Shown: one piece after another, positions 12,987 through 21,798 of the stretch
Layout of the letters: each line of letters opens with the position of its first letter
Position numbering within the stretch: the first letter of the stretch is position 1
From: a virus
Strand: one strand, 5' to 3'
Length of the DNA: 53,958 bases
Virus record (IMG/VR): IMGVR_UViG_3300024429_000008
Coordinates: 1-53,958 of that record
Program-made: the position numbers and the translations under genes
The notes under the pieces: model-generated
What the model saw: only the letters and a program-made list of their open reading frames with translations
Told to the model about the DNA's origin: nothing
The model's database searches: none

Positions 12987-13225
12987 TGGTTAAATTCTTC
13001 CCATATTCAACAATGTTTAAGTTGCCCCTCGTAACTAAGGACAAGCTGGAGCACGGGGACACCCAGAATAAACCCATGGTCATATGTGTAGAGTGCAACG
13101 CTGAGTTTTTCTTATCTGACCTACTGGGAGGTGAGCTGGAAGAAGATACATGCCCTCGGTGCAAAGTCCCGGCCTCCCACTATTGGAGTAATCGACCACA
13201 TCAAAAATTCTTAAAAAGAGATTGA
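12986..13225 (+). CDS. Small zinc-ribbon protein
   Basis: The product is 79 residues. CVEC (residues 34-37) and CPRC (57-60) define a zinc ribbon with an acidic loop between. The basic C-terminus (RPHQKFLKRD) may bind nucleic acid. Function unknown. Confidence 0.6.
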   Translation: MVKFFPYSTMFKLPLVTKDKLEHGDTQNKPMVICVECNAEFFLSDLLGGELEEDTCPRCKVPASHYWSNRPHQKFLKRD

Positions 13226-13250
13226 CATTCCTCTTCCATGCGACTACCAT
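13222..13250 (+). promoter_or_regulatory. Possible sigma70-like promoter
   Basis: TTGACA (13222-13227), a 17-base spacer, TACCAT (13245-13250). The -35 is perfect and the -10 weak. A repeat copy (13281-13291) lies downstream in the leader of the 13310 gene. Confidence 0.45.
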
Positions 13251-13309
13251 TGGTATAGCTCGGGAGGCAAGCCCCCTCGCCCTGTCTCTGCAACCGTAGG
13301 AGAAAATAT

Positions 13310-13705
13310 ATGACAAAAAAGTTAGCAAGAAAGTTAGAGTGGCTCAAGGCAACAAAGCGTAACCTTGTAGGACAGTTCGGGTGCAGCCAATGTGCAACTG
13401 GACAAATCGAAGAGGGGTTTGAACGGTACTGGGTATTGGACCCCAAACCCTATGATCCACAGAGGTATACCTTCTACCACGATATAGCTGGGAGAGGATC
13501 AATCTCCCAGGAGGTTCTGAAGGCCAGTCTATCTCTGGAGCAACTCAAGGATCTGGTCAGTGAATCCCTCATCATCTGCAGGGGGTGTCACTTACGCTGG
13601 GCCAGAGGACAGGAACAGAAGAACCAGAGACAGGCTGGGCTTGTCAGGATGCCCGAGAAGGGGCCTAGGAGCCCCGTGGTGGACCTGGCGGAGTCGAAAG
13701 GATGA
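13310..13705 (+). CDS. Cys-rich HNH-like (degenerate) protein
   Basis: The product is 131 residues; GGAG lies upstream of ATG 13310. CSQC (residues 25-28), FYHDI (57-61) and CRGCH (92-96) follow the order of zinc-stabilised HNH nucleases (CxxC, HH, CxxCH), but the catalytic HH is only FYHD. It could be an inactive relative or another zinc-fold protein. A near-match repeat word is inside (13624-13634). Confidence 0.5.
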   Translation: MTKKLARKLEWLKATKRNLVGQFGCSQCATGQIEEGFERYWVLDPKPYDPQRYTFYHDIAGRGSISQEVLKASLSLEQLKDLVSESLIICRGCHLRWARGQEQKNQRQAGLVRMPEKGPRSPVVDLAESKG

Positions 13706-13735
13706 TATGCCCTGTCTCTGCCTAAAGGAGCTGAT

Positions 13736-15151
13736 ATGGCGAAGGACAAAGAAGATGCTCGTGAACTCTTACTGAAGGTAGTAAGGCAGACCTGGGGAAG
13801 AGGATTCTACCATCTCCGCTACTGGAGGGGAGACTTCTGGGAGTGGGAATCGAGTGAGTGGGAAGGAAAGGGGACTGCCTACCATCGCATTACGGAGGTA
13901 GAAGTAGGAGGGTGCTTCCAGAAGGCTTTGGTAAAGTTGGGTTACCTTATCACGTCACCTCATCAGGTAGGGGATCTCATAAAGATCGCCCAGCGGGAGT
14001 TTCTCATCCCAGATAGTAAGGACATGCCCGTGATGATAGAGGAACACGATCAATACAAACCCTACCCGGGGTTTGTGGCCTTCCACGACGGCATTATGAA
14101 TACGAGTTTCCTAGGGAGGGTCGTAGAAGGGAGTAACATGCAGGACCACACCCCATTGTGGTTCTCGGATCAGTGCCTGGATTTCTCTTATAGTTCCAAG
14201 GCGACCTACCCCAAGTGGGACAAGTTCTTGGAGGAAGTGTTGCCGGACCCGGAGTTGCAGAAGCTCCTCCAGATGTGGTTCGGGTATACGCTGTTCCATG
14301 ATACATCCCAGCAGAAGTTCCTCCTGGTAGTGGGGCCTGCTGCTACGGGGAAGTCCGTCATGGCCAAGATCATGGGGAAGTTGGCTGGACCCGGCGGGGT
14401 CTCTGCAATCCCCCTTAAGGATTTCGGGAAGCCCTTTTCTCTATACCAGACCTTGGGGAGGAAGATCAACATTGATCCAGATATGTCTGAGCTGGATAAA
14501 GTTGATGAGGGCATTCTGAGGTCCTACGTAGGAGGGGACCTGATGAAGGTGGAGAGGAAGTACAAAGATCCTATAATGGTCTACCCCTCAGCCCGGCTGG
14601 TGTTCTGTACGAATGACCTGCCCCATATTGCAGATAGATCAAATGCGACGTGGCGGAGGATGATCCTACTCCCCTTCGACCAGGTAGTCCCAGTAGAGAA
14701 GAGGAATCCTCACCTGGTAGAAGAACTAAGTAAGGAACTATCTGGGATCTGGAATTGGGCTTGGGAAGGTCTCCAAGAGTTGCAGAGACAGGGCAGGTTC
14801 CTGGAGCCTAAGAGGATGCAGGAGGCTATCGCGGAGTACAAGACCGAGGTGAGCCCCGTCAGACAGTGGCTAGAGGAGAAATGTAAAGTAGGGGCGGATC
14901 ATTGGATCCGATGTACTCAGGCGTATGCTTTATTCGTGAGCTATATTTCAGCCCGTGGTTATAAGACCCCATCCCAGAAGTCATTCGGTCGGTCACTGGC
15001 CGCCGCCGTGGGGGAAACGATGACCCGGGAGGGAACGGTTATCCGCAAGCAGCGAAGGATCGGCGGGCTGGTGAAGTGGTACTACCACGGGTTGTATGTC
15101 GAACCGGAGGACCCACAAGACATAATCGTTAAGGTAACCGAAAACCGTTAG
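13736..15151 (+). CDS. SF3 (D5/P4-type) replicative helicase
   Basis: The product is 471 residues; ATG 13736 follows AAAGGAG. Walker A GPAATGKS at about residues 199-206, Walker B-like NIDPDMSE at about 246-253, motif C VFCTND at about 287-292, and an Arg finger in ATWRRM at about 303-308. This is the classic superfamily 3 set of the D5/P4 helicases. The N-terminal ~170 residues resemble the D5_N region; no primase active site is visible. It works with the DNA polymerase encoded far away on the other strand. A winged-helix-like C-terminus (QWLEEKCKVGADHWIRCTQAYALFVSY) is typical of the family. Confidence 0.85.
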   Translation: MAKDKEDARELLLKVVRQTWGRGFYHLRYWRGDFWEWESSEWEGKGTAYHRITEVEVGGCFQKALVKLGYLITSPHQVGDLIKIAQREFLIPDSKDMPVMIEEHDQYKPYPGFVAFHDGIMNTSFLGRVVEGSNMQDHTPLWFSDQCLDFSYSSKATYPKWDKFLEEVLPDPELQKLLQMWFGYTLFHDTSQQKFLLVVGPAATGKSVMAKIMGKLAGPGGVSAIPLKDFGKPFSLYQTLGRKINIDPDMSELDKVDEGILRSYVGGDLMKVERKYKDPIMVYPSARLVFCTNDLPHIADRSNATWRRMILLPFDQVVPVEKRNPHLVEELSKELSGIWNWAWEGLQELQRQGRFLEPKRMQEAIAEYKTEVSPVRQWLEEKCKVGADHWIRCTQAYALFVSYISARGYKTPSQKSFGRSLAAAVGETMTREGTVIRKQRRIGGLVKWYYHGLYVEPEDPQDIIVKVTENR

Positions 15152-15163
15152 TTCTCTATTGTT

Positions 15164-15192
15164 TTGAGAAAAAAATAGTATATATATATAGA
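15164..15192 (+). promoter_or_regulatory. Possible promoter of the packaging/capsid block
   Basis: TTGAGA (15164-15169), a 17-base AT-rich spacer, TATAGA (15187-15192), in the most AT-rich patch of this region. Downstream, CGGTGACCC is directly repeated at about 15208 and 15221, which could be an operator. Confidence 0.5.
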
Positions 15193-15238
15193 GTTTAAGA
15201 CCCCTATCGGTGACCCCGAACGGTGACCCGGAGATGAA

Positions 15239-15646
15239 ATGCCGAACAAAAAACGGTTCAAGATCGGAGCCGCGGCGTCCTTCATTCAGGTGGGAGAGAT
15301 TGCCCGATTGCTCGGGACCGAGGAGAAGCACACGACGGCCCTGTGTGGATTTCTTGGGGTCCCAGTACTCTCCTTCCGGGGACAAGAAGGACACTACGTC
15401 CTGGTCTACTCCTTGGAAAAGGAACTCTTCCGGTTGGGGTTACCTGTTATGGAGAGAGAGGATCCCTTACTGGTGCAGGCTCACTTGGAGTTGGCTTCGC
15501 TCATGTATGGGGTTCTTACGAAGGAGGCCCTAAAGGAAAGAGTGGCTTTATTGGCAAAAACCTTGACTTCTACTGTGAAGAAGACTAAAATACAGAGGAA
15601 ACCATCGGCCTGGAAGAGGTGGAGTGGGAGGAAACCTAGTGGGTAA
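15239..15646 (+). CDS. Putative DNA-binding protein near the terminase
   Basis: The product is 135 residues; GGAG lies upstream of ATG 15239. Residues 15-45 (FIQVGEIARLLGTEEKHTTALCGFLGVPVLSFRGQEGHYV) resemble a helix-turn-helix of the MerR/excisionase kind with a wing. The C-terminal 40 residues are very basic (KKTKIQRKPSAWKRWSGRK). A small terminase or a regulator is plausible. Confidence 0.5.
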   Translation: MPNKKRFKIGAAASFIQVGEIARLLGTEEKHTTALCGFLGVPVLSFRGQEGHYVLVYSLEKELFRLGLPVMEREDPLLVQAHLELASLMYGVLTKEALKERVALLAKTLTSTVKKTKIQRKPSAWKRWSGRKPSG

Positions 15647-16640
15647 TGAGATCATCCGAGCAGTTGGCTCCGGGGAGCTAGGCCCGATGGTCCGCCTTTT
15701 GGATTTCTTTTCCCCAGATGCGGTGTCGGAGGCCATGGACGAGGCCAACTGGGACACCCAGGAGATGATTGAGCAACTAGCAGAGATTGCTAGGGATGCT
15801 ACCAACAACACGGCCCGCGAGCGGATGGCCGCTATGAAGATGCTGACCGATCAAGGTAAGCAAGCCTTAGCCCTTCATGGCCACATACAGAGGATCACTG
15901 CGGAGGCTACCCAAGAGGAGGACGGTGTCAAGAAAACCCTGACAGCTGATAGTCTGGAACTATTACGGATGGGATCAGCTCGGACAATGACCACCCTGGA
16001 ATTGTTAGCAGCAAGCCAGGGTACCACGGAGCTTATAGACGTAGAGGCAGGGCCAAGCCTGTCTCTGCTAAAGGAGAAATCAAGTGACCCCCCAGCAGGA
16101 AGCAGCATTCAATCAAATGTCGAGCGTTGGTCCGGAGAGTCCGGAGGCGTCGGCTTCGGCGGTGGAGGGACTGGAGTTGTCCCGTCAGTACATGACTCAG
16201 AACGGCCCAACTCAGCCGACCCACCGTCGTCCTCACAAGACAATGACAAAGGCACAGTACGAGGAGGAAAAGATGAACAGGAACCCCGAGTCCCCAACCA
16301 ACCTGGATGCGGACAGCCGAGTCAAGAATCTGGAAGTCCAGGTAGCCGGGATCAACGAGAACATCACGAAGTTGGCCAATATAGTGACGCAGGCCATCAT
16401 ACAGAGACAGGAGGAGAAGCCGACGACGGAGAAGGTTCCGTCGCCGTTCCTGAGAGGAGGACCACTCCCTACACCCCTGGATCTGCCCGCCGAAGGGCTA
16501 GACGAATCGCCACCGATCCCCACGGTGACCCACCCGACGGTGGCACTAGAGGGACCCCTGGAGGAGTGGAAGGCAGCCCCGGAATCCCCACCCGGCCTGC
16601 CGACGGAGCCGATGACGGAAACTGGTCCCTCCGAGAATGA
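15639..16640 (+). CDS. Putative terminase-associated protein with long dual-coding tail
   Basis: The GTG start at 15639 is chosen for GGAGG 7 bases upstream. The product is 333 residues. Residues 1-150 are helical (PDAVSEAMDEANWDTQEMIEQLAEIARD) and could be a small terminase-like protein by position. From residue ~150 the frame becomes Gly/Pro/Ser/Asp-rich low complexity and overlaps the 16084 gene for 557 bases in another frame. Either the tail is truly translated, or the frame is open by composition. It contains a repeat copy at 16058-16068. Confidence 0.55.
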   Translation: MGNEIIRAVGSGELGPMVRLLDFFSPDAVSEAMDEANWDTQEMIEQLAEIARDATNNTARERMAAMKMLTDQGKQALALHGHIQRITAEATQEEDGVKKTLTADSLELLRMGSARTMTTLELLAASQGTTELIDVEAGPSLSLLKEKSSDPPAGSSIQSNVERWSGESGGVGFGGGGTGVVPSVHDSERPNSADPPSSSQDNDKGTVRGGKDEQEPRVPNQPGCGQPSQESGSPGSRDQREHHEVGQYSDAGHHTETGGEADDGEGSVAVPERRTTPYTPGSARRRARRIATDPHGDPPDGGTRGTPGGVEGSPGIPTRPADGADDGNWSLRE

Positions 16641-17055
16641 GGTCCCGGGGGCCGCAGCCATGCCAGAGGTGAGTGTTCCGCTGGAGGAGGTGGAGGCCAT
16701 TGTAGAGGAATCTCTCCCACCGGAGACCGTTGAAGACATAACGAATCTGGAGAAGCAACAAACCCTACTGAATCAGGTAACTCTGTGGCTCAAGGAGAAG
16801 GATCCTCACAAATTCTTTCGTCGCTTTATTGGAGGAAGCTGCAATAAAAACCTGTCGTATAATTCCTGGCCCCATGAGCTGCAAAAGGAGTTTGATGTAC
16901 GGTTCCGTCAAATGTTGGCTGATCGGGAGTTCGCTTCCTCCATTTGTAACCGCATCCAAACGTTCCAAAACGGACATCTCGTCGCTCCTCATGTAGCGGC
17001 GGCCTTCGTCGTTGTTTGTGCTGGGGTTTTGGCGTTCACGCTCGCGGAGGCGTAG
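16084..17055 (+). CDS. Hypothetical protein with coiled coil and C-terminal hydrophobic segment
   Basis: GTG 16084 has AAAGGAG 8-9 bases upstream, directly after a repeat copy. The product is 323 residues: a polar N-terminus, a coiled coil at about 80-107 (VKNLEVQVAGINENITKLANIV), a Pro/Glu-rich middle, a folded region (LKEKDPHKFFRRFIGG), and a C-terminal hydrophobic segment (VAAAFVVVCAGVLAFTL). It directly precedes the large terminase gene. Function unknown; a packaging or virion accessory role is likely from position. Confidence 0.55.
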   Translation: MTPQQEAAFNQMSSVGPESPEASASAVEGLELSRQYMTQNGPTQPTHRRPHKTMTKAQYEEEKMNRNPESPTNLDADSRVKNLEVQVAGINENITKLANIVTQAIIQRQEEKPTTEKVPSPFLRGGPLPTPLDLPAEGLDESPPIPTVTHPTVALEGPLEEWKAAPESPPGLPTEPMTETGPSENEVPGAAAMPEVSVPLEEVEAIVEESLPPETVEDITNLEKQQTLLNQVTLWLKEKDPHKFFRRFIGGSCNKNLSYNSWPHELQKEFDVRFRQMLADREFASSICNRIQTFQNGHLVAPHVAAAFVVVCAGVLAFTLAEA

Positions 17056-18918
17056 ATGGCGGTCGTATTTTCCAAGAAAGGGAATGAATTCTTTCCTTTA
17101 CCCTCTGATTATCCAGAATTAGTGTCGGAGGGACAGCGGCTGGCTCGGGTGAACGCTGTGCAGATTCGGGGAACTCCCGAATTGGAGGTGGCATCTTGGT
17201 TCTTTTTCAAGACCTATTATCTCCTCCCTACCTTACCTGGGGAATTTTTCAAACACGGAACCGTAAAATCGCCCGATATGCACTTTAAGTGGATTTATTT
17301 TTGGGAAGCCAATCAGCTTTCGGTCACAGCTGCACCGAGGTCGGCAGCTAAGTCAACCCTCATTAAGGAAAATATCCTTCGCAAAGTAGTATCCCGGCCC
17401 TACTGGGAGTCGGTTCTGTTCCTAGCCAAACAGGATTTTCTCACGACGACGTTCGATGATTTTATGGTCCAGATCGAAAGGAATGAGCGGATCCTTGAGG
17501 ACTTTGGGGTTCTCAAGCCCAGCCGGAATGAGGGGATCTGGAACCACAGTCAGCTCAAACTTAAAAACGGAGCGATGATTACCGGGATGCCCATCTCGGG
17601 AGCGTCTCTCGGCAAGCGTCCCCATGAGATCTACTTCGATGATGTCGAACGGGATGACAGCCTCATCCTATCTCCCTCCGAAAACATCCAGGGATTCAAA
17701 ACCTTCTTCTTCAATACAGTGTACCCCATGGCTGACTCCCTAGATGTCCGCATCCGCGTAGTAGGGACACTCTTATCCAGGCGGACATTCATTTACTGGT
17801 TGCACAGTACATCAGATCCTCGGATTGATGACTGGAAGAGGTTGTTTCACGCCGTCACATTCGTAAATGAAGAGGGAGGTGCCGAGGATGAGTGGCCAGA
17901 GAAGATGGGCCGGGAGTGGCAAACAGTGCAGCGGCGTCGTATGGGGCCCTCGGCCTACGCTGCTCAGTACGAGAACAATCCTGTCACTGAGGCAGAACGC
18001 ATCCTCCGCCTTCACCCTGAGCTTAACACCTACTGGTTGGAGAACACTTGTGCAGCGACTTACTTGGATCCCCTCAACTCCAGTGCTGTTATGGTCTCCC
18101 ATCAACTCTCCGGATGGGACAAGTCGTTTGAGGACCCTATGCCCCTACCCAGTAAGCTCACAAGGAACTTTGGGGAAGTGGTCAGTAAGATGCGGCGGTT
18201 CATCACTATCGACTCGGCCCCGACAGTTTCGGAGAGTTCGGATTTCTCCTGTATCCACGTGATGGGGATAGAGAACTCCCCCGATTATCGGGACACGCTG
18301 TGGTCCCTAGACATCTGGCTGGGAAAGAAATCCTCTGAAGAGATCGTCCGGAGGACTTATGCCATGGCCATGAAGTGGCAAGTCCCTCTGATAGCAGTAG
18401 AGGCATACCCTGTGCAGATGGAATTCGCCGAGCGACTCAAGCATGATCTCCCCTCCATGTACGGCCAGGGTCAGGTTCCCTGCCGGATACTGGCAGTGAA
18501 GTTCCCCACTCACTACAAGAAACCTGACAAGATCGCTGGGCTACATTGGCGGTTCAAACAGTTCCGGTTGAAGCTGCCACTGGACCGACGAGACGAGGAA
18601 GGCTACAAGGCCCTATTCTACCAAGTAGAGAACTTCACGGAGGACCTCGCCCTATTGCAGCACGATGATGCCATAGACACACTAGCAATGCACTTGGCCA
18701 TCGGCAAATCCGTGGCCCCTGTTGGGCCTGATGAGCATCAATTCAAGACCCCAGTGGATATGCTCCGGGACGGAGAATATCACTACGAGTCCGGGATCAG
18801 TGTGATGTCGGGCATGAACGCGAGCGAGATACCGGACGACGTTCTAGATACGATGTTGGGTCGGCAACGGGATGATCTCGAAGAAGAACCGAACCTCGAC
18901 TGGGTAAACTATGCGTAA
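17056..18918 (+). CDS. terL: Terminase large subunit
   Basis: The product is 620 residues. An ATPase half with a Walker A-like APRSAAKST (about residues 93-101) and Walker B-like EIYFDDVERDD (about 191-200). A nuclease half with acidic strands ITIDSAPTVSESSDFS (about 383-398) and a late HDDAIDTLAMH Asp pair. Order and size match phage DNA-packaging motors. It pumps DNA into the prohead through the portal encoded next but one. The ATG overlaps nothing; GGAGG is in the end of the upstream gene. Confidence 0.85.
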   Translation: MAVVFSKKGNEFFPLPSDYPELVSEGQRLARVNAVQIRGTPELEVASWFFFKTYYLLPTLPGEFFKHGTVKSPDMHFKWIYFWEANQLSVTAAPRSAAKSTLIKENILRKVVSRPYWESVLFLAKQDFLTTTFDDFMVQIERNERILEDFGVLKPSRNEGIWNHSQLKLKNGAMITGMPISGASLGKRPHEIYFDDVERDDSLILSPSENIQGFKTFFFNTVYPMADSLDVRIRVVGTLLSRRTFIYWLHSTSDPRIDDWKRLFHAVTFVNEEGGAEDEWPEKMGREWQTVQRRRMGPSAYAAQYENNPVTEAERILRLHPELNTYWLENTCAATYLDPLNSSAVMVSHQLSGWDKSFEDPMPLPSKLTRNFGEVVSKMRRFITIDSAPTVSESSDFSCIHVMGIENSPDYRDTLWSLDIWLGKKSSEEIVRRTYAMAMKWQVPLIAVEAYPVQMEFAERLKHDLPSMYGQGQVPCRILAVKFPTHYKKPDKIAGLHWRFKQFRLKLPLDRRDEEGYKALFYQVENFTEDLALLQHDDAIDTLAMHLAIGKSVAPVGPDEHQFKTPVDMLRDGEYHYESGISVMSGMNASEIPDDVLDTMLGRQRDDLEEEPNLDWVNYA

Positions 18919-18965
18919 GAATCCGGGACATACCCAGCCTGTCTCTGCAAAAGAGGAGAACTAAG

Positions 18966-19310
18966 ATGGGATATATGAAAGGGATTGACATCACACTTCG
19001 CAGTATGGAAGAGCACCTGGGATCTGTCGATAAGAAGTTGGACAAGCTCCTGGAGTGGATTATCCCTATAGTAACCCAGATGCGGATGCTGAAGGAGCGA
19101 GTAGATGACCAGAGTGGGAAACTCACTGATGGGCTCGTAGAGATGGCCATGGTTAAAGCTGGAGATACCCAGGCTGCCGTAGCCCACCGGGGCCAGGTTC
19201 GGTTGGAAACGAATCCCCAAGAGGCAGAGATAGGGATAAGGGAATGGTCCGAGGGAGATGGAGGACGTGACTGGGGGTCGGAGGATGATGATATAATGGA
19301 GATCCACTAA
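18966..19310 (+). CDS. Coiled-coil protein between terminase and portal
   Basis: The product is 114 residues; GAGGAG lies upstream, directly after a repeat copy at 18938-18948. Residues 8-60 are a heptad-rich helix (LRSMEEHLGSVDKKLDKLLEWI; MRMLKERVDDQSGKLTD). Acidic tail. The stop overlaps the portal start region. It could be an assembly factor. Confidence 0.6.
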   Translation: MGYMKGIDITLRSMEEHLGSVDKKLDKLLEWIIPIVTQMRMLKERVDDQSGKLTDGLVEMAMVKAGDTQAAVAHRGQVRLETNPQEAEIGIREWSEGDGGRDWGSEDDDIMEIH

Positions 19311-21394
19311 TGAGACTCGCCTTGCCCAAATCAAACACTCCCCCAAAAGAGAGGGAACTCGTAGATGCCCTGGATCAGGAGTTGCAACCTGCCGAAGTAG
19401 AGATGAATGTGAACCTCGTCAACTGGCGAATAATAGATGCTTATCTCTCCGGGATACGCAAGTTTCGAGTGATGGATCGCTGGTCCGGCAATGTTCAGAT
19501 GGCGTGGGAGAACCGCAAGGGGGAGCTGGAGATGCGGTACGAGGAGATCAATCGGCAGTACCTGACAGAGGTTGGTCGATACATGAAGATGGACATTACT
19601 CCCCTAGTCTCCAAGAAGGGTCAATCTCTAGACGCCTTGCGGAAGGCAGCGATTGGGAATGCGACTCTGGGGGCTCTGTCTGCTAAGCTGCCCCTAAATC
19701 AATTGAAAAGGAGTGTCCTAATTCCCTTCCTCAAGTATGGGACGGTAGGGATAAATCACTACGAGACAGGCGATCCAGAAATGCCAGACCGTATTGAGGT
19801 TGTGTCCGCTCGGCAGCTCCGTGGTGTGCCTGCTTTCGTGGATGGGATCGAGAATCTGTACGGGATCGCACGTGTCCGGTGGGTGCCGATGCAGTGGCTC
19901 ATTGATCGAATGCAGGACGTTTACAAATACAAGTTGAAGGCCGACCCTTGGGCCCAACTGAAAGCCATAGATGTTCCTTGGGGGAATACCCCTCCGGGTA
20001 ACACGTCTACCCAGTCTTCGGGGTTTGGGGGTGGAGCAGCTAGCCTTGCTCAGAAGAGGGATACCTTATTGAGTACCCAGATCGAGAAGCCGGAACGAGG
20101 AGGGACGGCCGGTGATCGCTTCGGACGGCCATATGTGAAGGTAGAAGAGATCTACCTGTATGATGACTCCCAAATGTTTGTAGCTCGGTACATCGTGAAG
20201 GCAGGGGATGTCATCATGGTGGACGAGAATTTCGAGGAGAAGCGACTCAAGGTAGTGTGTCCCCTCCATGTCGCTCGGCATACAGATATCGGTAAGATGT
20301 TTGCTCGGGGCTTCGTGGGTCCTCTGATCCCCTTCAACGACCAGATTGAAAAGATGTACAAATCCTTGTTCAAGAACATCGCTGAGATGGATATGTTCGG
20401 GACTTTGTTTGTATCGGACGCGATGGGGATAGATCTGAAGAAGTGGCGTACCGGTCCTCGTCCCAAGGTCCAAAAATATTCCCCCGATCCCATGTCTCCT
20501 CTAGCCCAACCGATGACTTTGACTCCCCACAATACGGGGACAATGCCTGCCAAAGTTGCCGAGCTAGCATCAGATACGATGTCCAAACTAGCTAACCAAG
20601 GCCCTTACTATCAAGGAGAAAGTAGTGGTAGAGTGGACTCAGCAGCCGGGTTGGGCTTCCTTTTCAATACGGGGAACATCTCGTTGGGTCTGCCGACTCA
20701 TGGGATTGCTGATGCATTCGCGGGGGCGTATACCCGGATGCTCCAAGTGGCCAAGGACCGTCTCGCACCAGGGGATACGATCATGTTGGCGACGGTTGAC
20801 GACGCGATTGCGGGTGTTATTATTGATCCGGTCACCGGCAACGTGGGTCTGTCTAATAATCCTATTCCCGAAGCCTGGGAAATCAACGTAGACATTAAGG
20901 ACCGTATCCCCCGGGACCGGGACATACGTAAGCAAGAACTCCAAGAGCTATACCAACAACAGTTGGTGAGCCCGACACGATTCTGGATAGCAGCCCTGGA
21001 AGAGAACCTGGACTTTCCCGGAGCCGACAAGGAGATTTGGGAGACGTGGCGTAAGATCACATGGCAAATTATTGTGCTGTTCCGGGACGGGCAGACCCCC
21101 GGCGAGCTGATCGTTGGGGAGCATACCCAGAATCCGGACATTCAATTGATGGCTGTCCAGCAGTTTATGAACAAAATTGAATTCTCCCTTGCTTCCCCAG
21201 AAGTCCGCAAAGTGTTTGAAGACTTGAAGATTCAACTGGAGATCTTGTGTGGTCGTAATTATCCTACCGGTTTACCTCCTCCTGAAGACATCGCAGCCCA
21301 AATGGCAGCTGGAGGAGGTGGCGGAGGTGGAGGTGGAGGACCCCCAGGAGGAGGTGGTGGTGCTGGTGGTCTCGCCGATCTAATGGGACAATAA
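19310..21394 (+). CDS. Portal protein
   Basis: The product is 694 residues, immediately downstream of the terminase, as expected for a portal. Helical N-terminus (ERELVDALDQELQPAEVEMNVN…), a central mixed region and a C-terminal Gly-only run (residues ~663-685) ending GLADLMGQ. The size suits portals of short-tailed phages. Assignment rests on gene order and size and not on a diagnostic motif. Confidence 0.75.
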   Translation: MRLALPKSNTPPKERELVDALDQELQPAEVEMNVNLVNWRIIDAYLSGIRKFRVMDRWSGNVQMAWENRKGELEMRYEEINRQYLTEVGRYMKMDITPLVSKKGQSLDALRKAAIGNATLGALSAKLPLNQLKRSVLIPFLKYGTVGINHYETGDPEMPDRIEVVSARQLRGVPAFVDGIENLYGIARVRWVPMQWLIDRMQDVYKYKLKADPWAQLKAIDVPWGNTPPGNTSTQSSGFGGGAASLAQKRDTLLSTQIEKPERGGTAGDRFGRPYVKVEEIYLYDDSQMFVARYIVKAGDVIMVDENFEEKRLKVVCPLHVARHTDIGKMFARGFVGPLIPFNDQIEKMYKSLFKNIAEMDMFGTLFVSDAMGIDLKKWRTGPRPKVQKYSPDPMSPLAQPMTLTPHNTGTMPAKVAELASDTMSKLANQGPYYQGESSGRVDSAAGLGFLFNTGNISLGLPTHGIADAFAGAYTRMLQVAKDRLAPGDTIMLATVDDAIAGVIIDPVTGNVGLSNNPIPEAWEINVDIKDRIPRDRDIRKQELQELYQQQLVSPTRFWIAALEENLDFPGADKEIWETWRKITWQIIVLFRDGQTPGELIVGEHTQNPDIQLMAVQQFMNKIEFSLASPEVRKVFEDLKIQLEILCGRNYPTGLPPPEDIAAQMAAGGGGGGGGGGPPGGGGGAGGLADLMGQ

Positions 21395-21396
21395 GG

Positions 21397-21798
21397 ATGG
21401 CCCAAACGAAGGAACAAAAGTTAGAGTACGGTCGCCAATATTACTGGGAGCACCGCGAGGCAGTTATAGCCCGGCAGTTGGCGTACCAGAAGAAGCATCC
21501 TGAAGCTACCCGAGCAAGGACACAGAGGGCTAGTCACGCCCACCGGGAACGGAAAAGGAGTCTGGTACGAGAACTGAAGTCGGGAGGATGCACACGCTGT
21601 GAGGAAAGAGATCCGGCCTGCTTGGACTTTCATCACATTGATCCGGCAACGAAATTGTTTAGGATTTCTGAGCCGCTTTGTGGTCGCGAAGAAGTCGTGC
21701 GGGCTGAGGTAGCCAAGTGCGTCCTTCTATGCTCAAATTGTCATAGAAAACAACAACAAAAGGAGAGAATGAAATGCCTGAACCTAGTAGTCCACTAA
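21397..21798 (+). CDS. HNH endonuclease
   Basis: The product is 133 residues. C-x2-C (GGCTRCEE), LDFHHIDPATK with the catalytic HH, and CVLLCSNCH form a complete zinc-HNH motif at about residues 64-115. The N-terminus is a basic helical repeat region. It lies between portal and scaffold and overlaps the scaffold start by 25 bases; free-standing HNH genes in morphogenesis blocks are usually homing-type, though HNH proteins near terminases can also assist packaging. Confidence 0.8.
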   Translation: MAQTKEQKLEYGRQYYWEHREAVIARQLAYQKKHPEATRARTQRASHAHRERKRSLVRELKSGGCTRCEERDPACLDFHHIDPATKLFRISEPLCGREEVVRAEVAKCVLLCSNCHRKQQQKERMKCLNLVVH

